Shown here: positions 56,870 to 64,000 of the stretch, piece after piece | Layout: each line of letters opens with the position of its first letter | Numbering within the stretch: the stretch's first letter is position 1 | From: Alviniconcha marisindica | Taxonomy: Eukaryota > Mollusca > Gastropoda > Provannidae | Length of the DNA: 64,000 nt | Reading direction: 5' to 3' | Assembly (NCBI GenBank): GCA_018857735.1 | Contig: JABMCL010001218.1 | Coordinates: forward strand, 38,501-102,500 | Program-made: the position numbers and the translations under genes | The notes under the pieces: model-generated | Seen by the model: only the letters and a program-made list of their open reading frames with translations | Databases searched by the model: none | Told to the model about the DNA's origin: nothing

Positions 56870-57540
56870 CCACCACAGTGCACCCAACTCCACTTCCCCA
56901 GCACCCACCCTCCACTCATTACCACAGTCAGCCTCAACACCTCCTCACCTCCCATTACACCCCCCTCCCCCCCTCCCTCCCCACCTCCCCACCCCTCCAG
57001 TCTGACCCCAGAAGGAAGAAATCAGTTGCTCCCCCCCACCCCCTCCAGCACCCCCCTCACCTCCCCCTTATCTCTCCCATCAGCTGCCCTCCATTTGCAG
57101 CTTCCCCTTACTCAAACCCCCTCCCCCCCCCCCCCCCCATACCCCTCCCCCCTACCCCCACCCCACTCTCCCAATGGTCACCACTACCCACCCCCAAAAT
57201 AACCAAGAAACCCCAACTCCCCCACCCCCACAAAACCCTTTGCACACATATTACTACATCATCACTCATCCCATCCACCCTCACCCAACTCTCACCATCC
57301 CCCCCCCCCTCACCCACCCCCCACACACACACACACCCCCGTAACTCATCTCAGCTGCTCATTAACACTCATTCGCACCCCCGGGCCCACCTATCAACCC
57401 CCCCCCCCCCCCCAGCCCTCACATACTATCCCTTGCCCCCCCCCCCCACAACCACCATACCACCTGTATCCTGCCCTAATCCCCCCCCCCCCTCCCTTCA
57501 TCACCTCCATCACTCACTTCCCACTTCCTCCTTTACTCAC
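56870..57540 (+). repeat. C/T-rich low-complexity tract
   Basis: About 670 bp of almost purine-free CACCCCC/CTCCCC sequence with many C-runs of 8 or more. The Pro/Ser-rich ORF through it has no domain and is composition-driven. Confidence 0.85.
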
Positions 57541-57561
57541 CAGTACCAATTCTTCATTAGT

Positions 57562-57860
57562 GTGTCTGATTGTTGGATAAAGAGCACTGATTGTTTGAAA
57601 AAGAGCACTGATTGTTGGATAAAGAGCACTGATTGTTTGAAAAAGAGCACTGATTGTTTGAAAAAGAGCACTGATTGTTGGATAAAGAGCACTGATTGTT
57701 GGATAAAGAGCACTGATTGTTTGAAAAAAAGAAAAACACTGATTGTTGGATAAAGAGCACTGATTGTTTGATAAAGAGCACTGATTTTGGATAAAGAGCA
57801 CTGATTGTTGGATAAAGAGCACTGATTGTTGGATAAAGAGCACTGCTTTTGGATAAAGAG
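57562..57860 (+). repeat. 21-bp minisatellite, about 14 copies
   Basis: The unit TGATTGTTGGATAAAGAGCAC alternates with TGATTGTTTGAAAAAGAGCAC. The length is a multiple of three, so ORFs run through it in several frames. Confidence 0.95.
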
Positions 57861-58574
57861 CTTCACCAACAGATCTACGAGTCTTTCATCTCCTGCAAAG
57901 TTTATTTTTCACACATTTTGGCTCATGTGGAAGTCATTTTGATGTAAATAATACTGTGCATACACAAAACGCCTCATTGGTGTTCTGCTTACAAGTTGTG
58001 GTCACATACCTGTGTGTCAGGGTGGTGGTATGAGACAGTCCTTGATTTAGTGTGTAATGGTGCGATTCCATAATGGTGGCGCAGAAGCACCAACGGTAAC
58101 GCCAGTAAAGTTGGGAACAGTGTAAAGTCAGGAATGTAGGAAATGAAGATGCTCTTCAGGGCAGTAACGAGGGTAAAGGAACGAAACTAGAAACAGTGGA
58201 TCCTCTGTACGACAGCAGCATGAATTGCTCCATGATGCGGTAACACAGTTCTGCACCACTGGTACACATTTGCTGCTGCACTGCACAAGAAGAATCAGAT
58301 GTGTATTTGTCGTGTTCCTGATTTTTGGCTGTCACTGCTGATGCCTTAGTTTGCACTGTTGTTGCGGACTTATAGATAGTGGAATTCCACTTTTTATTGT
58401 TTGCGGAGGAAAGGTTCTGTATAAAGAATTATTTCGTCCCATCTTTCTTTTCTTTCCATTTTTACCCTTCCTTCATAGTGGATTACTTACTTCCAGCTCT
58501 CTTCTTCGTCCTTCTTGTTGTATTCAGCCCTGCAGTCATCTTTGTTGTTAGCTTTGCAGCTTGTGTGGTGCTAT

Positions 58575-59290
58575 GTTATTGGTAAGTCTGTATTGTTGGG
58601 TGAGGAATGTGATTGGTGTGGCTCTGTGTGATTGGTAAGGTCTGTATGGCTGGGTGAGGAATGTAATTGGTGTGGCTGTATGGAATTGGTAGGTCTGTAT
58701 GGTTGGGTGAGGAATGTAATTGGTGTGGCTGTATGGAATTGGTAAGGTCTGTATGGTTGGGTGAGGAACATGATTAGTGTGGCTCTATGGTGAGAAATGT
58801 GATTGATGTGGCTCTATGGTGAGGAATGTGATTGGTGTGGCTATGTGATTGGTAAGGTTGGGTAAGGAACATGACTGGTGTGGCTCTATGGTGAGGAATG
58901 TGATTGGTGTGGCTATGTGATTGGTAAGGTTGGGTAAGGAACATGACTGGTGTGGCTCTATGGTGAGGAATGTGATTGGTGTGGCTATGTGATTGGTAAG
59001 CCTAAGGTCTGTATGGTTGGGTAAGGAACATGACTGGTGTGGCTCTTTGGTGAGGAATGTGATTGGTGTGGCTCTGTGTAATTGGTATGGTCTGTATGGT
59101 TGGGTGAGGAATGTGATTGGTGTGGCTCTGTGTAATTGGTATGGTCTGTATGGTTGGGTGAGGAATGTGATTGGTGTGGCTCTGTGTAATTGGTACGGTC
59201 TGTATGGTTGGGTGAGGAGTGTGATTGGTGTGGTTCTGTGTAATTGGTACGGTCTGTATGGTTGGGTGAGAGTGTGATTGGTGTGGTTCT
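58575..59290 (+). repeat. About 54-bp minisatellite with shorter variants
   Basis: The unit contains GGTCTGTATGGTTGGGTGAG, GAATGTGATTGGTGTGGCTC and TGTGTAATTGGTA. The middle part (58770-58990) consists of shortened units. Confidence 0.93.
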
Positions 59291-59767
59291 ATGGCTGAAC
59301 GTTTGTCCACAGTCCTCTCAGCTGGCTGTACCACTGTAGATTCATCCTTGGCCTAAAAGAATGGAATTGATGTACACAAGGTGATTTCCACTAGAAGAAG
59401 AAGAAAAAAAGAAGAAGAAGAAAAAGAAAGAAGAGGAAGAAAACGGGTGCAGGTGTAGGATGATTTGTTGAACCTTCCCCCATCCCTGTGTGTGAGAAAA
59501 AACTCTGCACAGTGGAGTGCCATTTGTTGTACATGTATTATATACAGTAATGTCAGCATCCTAGTTTAACTTGAACTGAAGTTGGCAAGTTACCCAAACA
59601 GTTTTACTGTGATTGATTGGCTGATTTGATTTGTTAACTGATTCACTGACTGGTTTGATCAACTGATTTATTCAGCCATTCATTTTGATTTTATGTCATT
59701 TTTGTTTGTTTTTTGAACTGATTTAACAAAAAGGCCCAGATTAAATGGGAATCAAATGAGAAACACC

Positions 59768-60135
59768 AAACTTTACATGGCATAATCTGAAACAGAACGA
59801 GGCCCAGAGTGCCTGTGCCGAATCAACAAACAAGGGAGTTAATCCGCACTTGAAAGACATCACACAAACAGCAACAAAGACATGAGTCACCTACAGTAAC
59901 TCTCACCTGGCATGCAAGTAAATACAAGGTACATAAACTCCACCAGATGTACATCCTGGTAGAGTTTGTGTATCTTTTATTTACTCGCATGCCAGTTGAG
60001 AGTTACCAAAGATGTACATCCTGGTGACGTTTATGTTCCTTGTATTTACTTGTATGCCAAAGAGAGTTTACGGTAGGCAACTCAGGTCTTTGTCGTGTTT
60101 GTGTTTGTTCCCTTGTTTGTTGATTGTACATGGCA
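59768..60135. mobile_element. Foldback family B, longest copy
   Basis: Ends GAATCAACAAACAAGGGAGT and CCCTTGTTTGTTGATTGTAC are inverted. CTCACCTGGCATGCAAGTAA is mirrored by TTACTTGTATGCCAAAGAGA. The central part (ACCAGATGTACATCCTGG) is duplicated. Outer flank ATCTGAAACAGAACGAGGCC is shared with 32720-32745. Confidence 0.8.
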
Positions 60136-60894
60136 TACATTTTTTTTTTTTTAAATGATTGAAAATGTACAGTAAACATTAACTGTTATGTTGAAAAGAC
60201 TGTATTTGCTGTACTGCTTTAGATGTAGGCTGTGAAACGGCTCATAGAGAAAGCAGGATGGGAGTTACAGTGACCATTTGTACATAGTGTGTGCATCTGT
60301 GTGTGTGTGTGTGGTGTGTGTGCGTGCGTGTGTGTGGTATGTGCGTGCGTGTGTGTGGTGTGTGTGTGTGCATACGTTCAAGCTCCCGCAAAAGCTCAAT
60401 GCATCAATAATTTCCGATTGTTTTCGCTGAACTAGTGATTTTGATGCGGTTAAGGCGTTGTTATAAAGGGAGGGTATCTCTTCTGTGTTCCGCTGTTTGA
60501 AAGATTTGACAGGAGTTAGTTCCCTTACATCAGCTTTCGCACTCGGGCAGACGCTATCTCAAAACTCTCGGGAGACAAAATTAATCAGTGTGACCCAAAA
60601 GGTCGTTTCTTCATAGTTTAAATTAGTTATTGAGGCCATGTTTTCTACCAGAGTTCTTCTTAGTGAACTCCTGTGCGCGCTCATTGTGTGTGTGATTTTA
60701 AGTTACATTGTGCAATAGCTGTGTTGACGCATTCCTTTAATTTGTTCACAGTTATGACCCCAAGGTTTGCTGATTAAAGCGTGGATACAGTATTCAATGG
60801 GATTTCAGTCTTTTTCCCCTTCTTGGTTGCTGTTGCGTATGCGCGGTGTACGCGCATTCAGTGCATGTGTGTGTATGCTCGAGAGCGCGCGTGC

Positions 60895-60937
<43 letters not shown>

Positions 60938-61320
60938 GGAGTCTATGCTGACCAGGATTTTTTTCTTCAATCGTTTTCCTCAGCAACTTCACACCGGCCG
61001 AATCGCCTCAGTCGGAACTTCAAGGTGTCATGGAATATCACACTTACTTCTAACAGAAAGTTGTCTCAAAAGATCAAAGACTGCAAGGAAAATGTAGAGT
61101 ATCTATGGGCATAATAATTCCGAATCACACCGGCTTGCACTGACTGGTCCTAGGAGGTGGGGAAAGAGGGAGACAATATACCCAAACTGCTGCACTGTCG
61201 CCACCAAAATAATTCTGCATTATGATGGGCAAAGATGAGAGCTATTATAATGTTTTATTAACCGTGAAGGACACTGAAAGTCGCAATGAGACAGTGCCGG
61301 TCAGCACTGTGAAAGACCAC
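60136..61320. other. Gene-free stretch with (GT)n tracts
   Basis: Contains (GT)n at 60298-60370 and 60895-60936 and some unique sequence with CpGs (60400-60600). No exon was recognised. Confidence 0.5.
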
Positions 61321-61336
61321 GCCTTTTGAGGAGCCG

Positions 61337-62758
61337 GAGATGAGAGCGGAATCACTGAGTCGAAGCGAGGTCCTTCTGCACACCAGCCAACGCTTTACAG
61401 ACCACAACTTTGAAGAGAGATGAGAGCGGAATCAAAGCGAGGTCCTTCTGCACACCAGCCTAACGCTTTACAGACCTTTGAAGAGAGATGAGAGCGGAAT
61501 CAAAGCGAGGTCCTTCTGCACACCAGCCTAACGCTTTACAGACCACAACTTTGAAGAGAGATGAGAGCGGAATCAAAAAAGCGAGGTCCATCTGCACACC
61601 AGCCAACGCTTTACAGACCACAACTTTGAAGAGAGATGAGAGCGGAATCAAAGCGAGGTCCTTCTGCACACCAGCCTAACGCTTTACAGACCACAACTTT
61701 GAAGAGAGATGAGAGCGGAATCAAAAAAGCGAGGTCCTTCTGCACACCAGCCAACGCTTTACAGACCACAACTTTGAAGAGAGATGAGAGCGGAATCAAA
61801 AAAGCGAGGTCCTTCTGCACACCAGCCAACGCTTTACAGACCACAACTTTGAAGAGAGATGAGAGCGGAATCAAAGCGAGGTCCTTCTGCACACCAGCCT
61901 AACGCTTTACAGACCACAACTTTGAAGAGAGATGAGAGCGGAATCAAAAAAGCGAGGTCCTTCTGCACACCAGCCAACGCTTTACAGACCACAACTTTGA
62001 AGAGAGATGAGAGCGGAATCAAAAAAGCGAGGTCCTTCTGCACAGCTAACGCTTTACAGACCACAACTTTGAAGAGAGATGAGAGCGGAATCATTGAGTC
62101 GAAGCGAGGTCCTTCTGCACACCAGCTAACGCTTACAGACCCAACTTGAAGAGAGATGAGAGCGGAATCAAAGCGAGGTCCTTCTGCACACCAGCTAACG
62201 CTTTACAGACCACAACTTGAAGAGAGATGAAGCGAATCGCGAGGTCCTTCTGCACACCAGCCTAACGCTTTACAGACCACAACTTTGAAGAGAGATGAGA
62301 GCGGAATCAAAGCGAGGTCCTTCTGCACACCAGCCTAACGCTTTACAGACCACAACTTTGAAGAGAGATGAGAGCGGAATCAAAGCGAGGTCCTCTGCGT
62401 GCACACTTGAAGAGAGATGAGAGCGGAATCAAAGCGAGGTCCTTCTGCACACCAGCCTAACGCTTACAGACCACAACTTTGAAGAGAGATGAGAGCGGAA
62501 TCAAAGCGAGGTCCTTCTGCACACCAGCCTAACGCTTTACAGACCACAACTTTGAAGAGAGATGAGAGCGGAATCAAAGCGAGGTCCTTCTGCACACCAG
62601 CTAACGCTTTACAGACCACAACTTTGAAGAGAGATGAGAGCGGAATCAAAGCGAGGTCCTTCTGCACACCAGCCTAACGCTTTACAGACCACAACTTTGA
62701 AGAGAGATGAGAGCGGAATCAAAGCGAGGTCCTTCTGCACACCAGCCTAACGCTTTAC
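61337..62758 (+). repeat. 73-75-bp satellite-like tandem array, about 20 copies
   Basis: The unit contains GAGAGATGAGAGCGGAATCA, AAGCGAGGTCCTTCTGCACA, CCAGCCTAACGCTTTACAGA and CCACAACTTTGAA. Length variants come from an AAAA insertion before GCG and a CCTAAC/CCAAC change. Most units are nearly identical, suggesting recent expansion or homogenisation. Confidence 0.97.
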
Positions 62759-63339
62759 CGTTAGGTCAAGGCCAAGGCCTCATCACGTTTCAAACTCTCT
62801 GATTACTTTTATAATTGTGATGCTGACCGTCTTCACGCGCTCGCTTTTGGAGCATGCGAGACGGCGGAGGAAAATGATCCGGTCAGCCGTGGTATTGAGG
62901 TCAGCGGTCATGAAAAAGTCCGGCCTTTTTACCCCCCTGACTGGTCTTCTTCGCCGATAATGGACTTTGTTCGTGACCGCGGGAAACCACAGAAGCACAC
63001 CGATGCGAAACCGTAACCTTCTTGCCGCTAGCAGTAGGAAATAACTGATCGGCGGAGGATAATGAAAAAAGAAAGAGAAAAAAAGAAGAAGAAAAAAAGA
63101 AGAAGAAGGTGGGGGCGGGGGCGGGAGAAGCGCGGCGCAGAGGTGGGGGTTGGGGGGAGGGGGGGGGGATTTTTTCTTTCTCCATTTTTTTCTCTCTCCC
63201 AGTTAGTCTTTCTGGCAACGGTTCGTAACTGAATATCGGTTTACGAATGGAAGCTGTAGCTATGTGGCTGTGTACATGACATCTCAGTGAACTGGCCATT
63301 ACATTTGTATTAATACGAAGATGATGATGATAATTCTGA

Positions 63340-63435
63340 TACTCTCAGCGGTCTCCAGATTACTCCTACCAGACTTTCAGTCACTGCTGGTTCCCGCATC
63401 TTTTCTCTCTTCGGCTCCTCAGCGTGGAATGACCT

Positions 63436-63440
<5 letters not shown>
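63340..63440 (+). mobile_element. LINE reverse-transcriptase C-terminal fragment
   Basis: The frame near 63396-63434 reads FSLFGSSAWNDL, matching the conserved FSxxGPxxWNSLP motif near the end of CR1/L2/RTE-type ORFs. It runs directly into a (TC)n microsatellite. Confidence 0.5.
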
Positions 63441-63527
<87 letters not shown>

Positions 63528-63751
63528 CACACAGAGGAGAGAGAGAGAGACTAGACACGCAGTGACAGAGGAAAGAGAGAGAGACGCACACAGAGGAGAG
63601 AGAGACAGAGACAGAGAGACACAGAGGAGAGAGAGACGCACACACAGAGGAGAGAGAGAGACACACATACAGAGGAGAGAGAGACACACACACAGAGGAG
63701 AGAGAGACACACACACCCAAAGGAGACAGAGACACACACACAGAGGCGGAG

Positions 63752-63810
<59 letters not shown>
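63435..63810 (+). repeat. (TC)n(CA)n and (GA)n/AGAGACACAC compound repeats
   Basis: (TC)n 63435-63505, (CA)n to about 63533, an AGAGAGACACACACAGAGG-type tandem repeat (about 63535-63755) and a final (GA)n. The stretch 62760-63340 before it shows no gene; a minus-strand ORF there has no recognisable domain. Confidence 0.95.
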
Positions 63811-63815
<5 letters not shown>

Positions 63816-63869
63816 ATATGCATTTGATTTATTTTTTTTAACTAACAATAAACGCCACCACGGCCACTA

Positions 63870-64000
63870 ACCACAACCACGACGACGACGACGACCACCA
63901 CGACGCTATCACAAACGTCCATCACATGCTTAGCACCTCAATCGGTCCCTTCGTGCACCGCGCGGCCGAAGAGCTATCCCAAGATTCCTAGCGCTCCGTA
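63870..64000. other. Window end, (GAC)n-like tract then unique sequence
   Basis: ACGACGACGACGACCACCAC at about 63881, followed by about 100 bp without a recognisable feature. Confidence 0.4.

Noticed and set aside
56855..57753. Pro/Ser-rich ORF of 291 codons
   Set aside because: It runs through a C/T-rich low-complexity tract and the 21-bp array. It has no domain or splice context, and overlapping frames are equally open.
58379..58585. Hydrophobic ORF that could suggest a membrane protein
   Set aside because: T-rich composition alone gives Leu/Phe/Val runs. There is no homology, splice context or overlap with a gene model.
61460..62677. Repeated ORFs encoding LKRDESGIK or PLSSLFKVVVCKAL motifs
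   Set aside because: They are products of the 73-75-bp array, open on both strands, with frame changes between units.
62901..63299. 132-codon minus-strand ORF
   Set aside because: Contains poly-Phe/Ser and poly-Pro from homopurine runs; no domain and no splice or homology support.

Overview
This is eukaryotic DNA: spliced genes with GT-AG introns, many SINEs and foldback DNA elements, and very dense simple and tandem repeats. The intron-rich genes, repeat content and tRNA-derived SINEs suggest a lophotrochozoan, most likely a gastropod mollusc. That assignment is inference, because no rRNA or mitochondrial marker is present.

Three protein-coding genes can be assembled exon by exon with every splice phase closing. 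(1) An HNRNPM/MYEF2-type RNA-binding protein on the + strand, 12 coding exons, 4781-18075, about 572 aa, with three RRMs and two Gly/Met-rich linkers. (2) A WHAMM/JMY-family Arp2/3 activator on the - strand, 10 coding exons, 47018 down to 32769, about 802 aa: N-terminal domain, long coiled coil, polyproline, two WH2 motifs, connector and acidic tail. (3) KXD1, a BORC/lysosome-positioning subunit, on the + strand, 4 coding exons, 50178-53373, about 226 aa. Genes 2 and 3 are divergent, with about 3.2 kb between their start codons. Both products belong to actin/membrane or lysosome transport, but nothing in the sequence shows that they act together.

Layout: 1-4.7 kb has weak candidate exons of unrecognised genes and a 64-bp tandem array. 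4.78-18.7 kb is hnRNP M. 18.7-32.7 kb is a gene desert with SINEs, a foldback element and degenerate tandem repeats. 32.8-47 kb is WHAMM/JMY. 47-50.2 kb is the divergent intergenic region. 50.2-53.8 kb is KXD1. 53.8-64 kb is gene-poor, with a long-TIR element, a foldback element, a C/T-rich tract, microsatellites, a 73-75-bp satellite-like array and a LINE tail.

The most unusual pattern is that introns of all three genes carry minisatellites directly against exon boundaries. Several arrays multiply what looks like the splice acceptor, and two are open in the frame of the neighbouring exon. A 1.4-kb DNA transposon in hnRNP M intron 2 has terminal inverted repeats, a 6-bp target duplication and a broken zinc-finger reading frame. 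No prokaryotic features, CRISPR arrays or rRNA genes are present.
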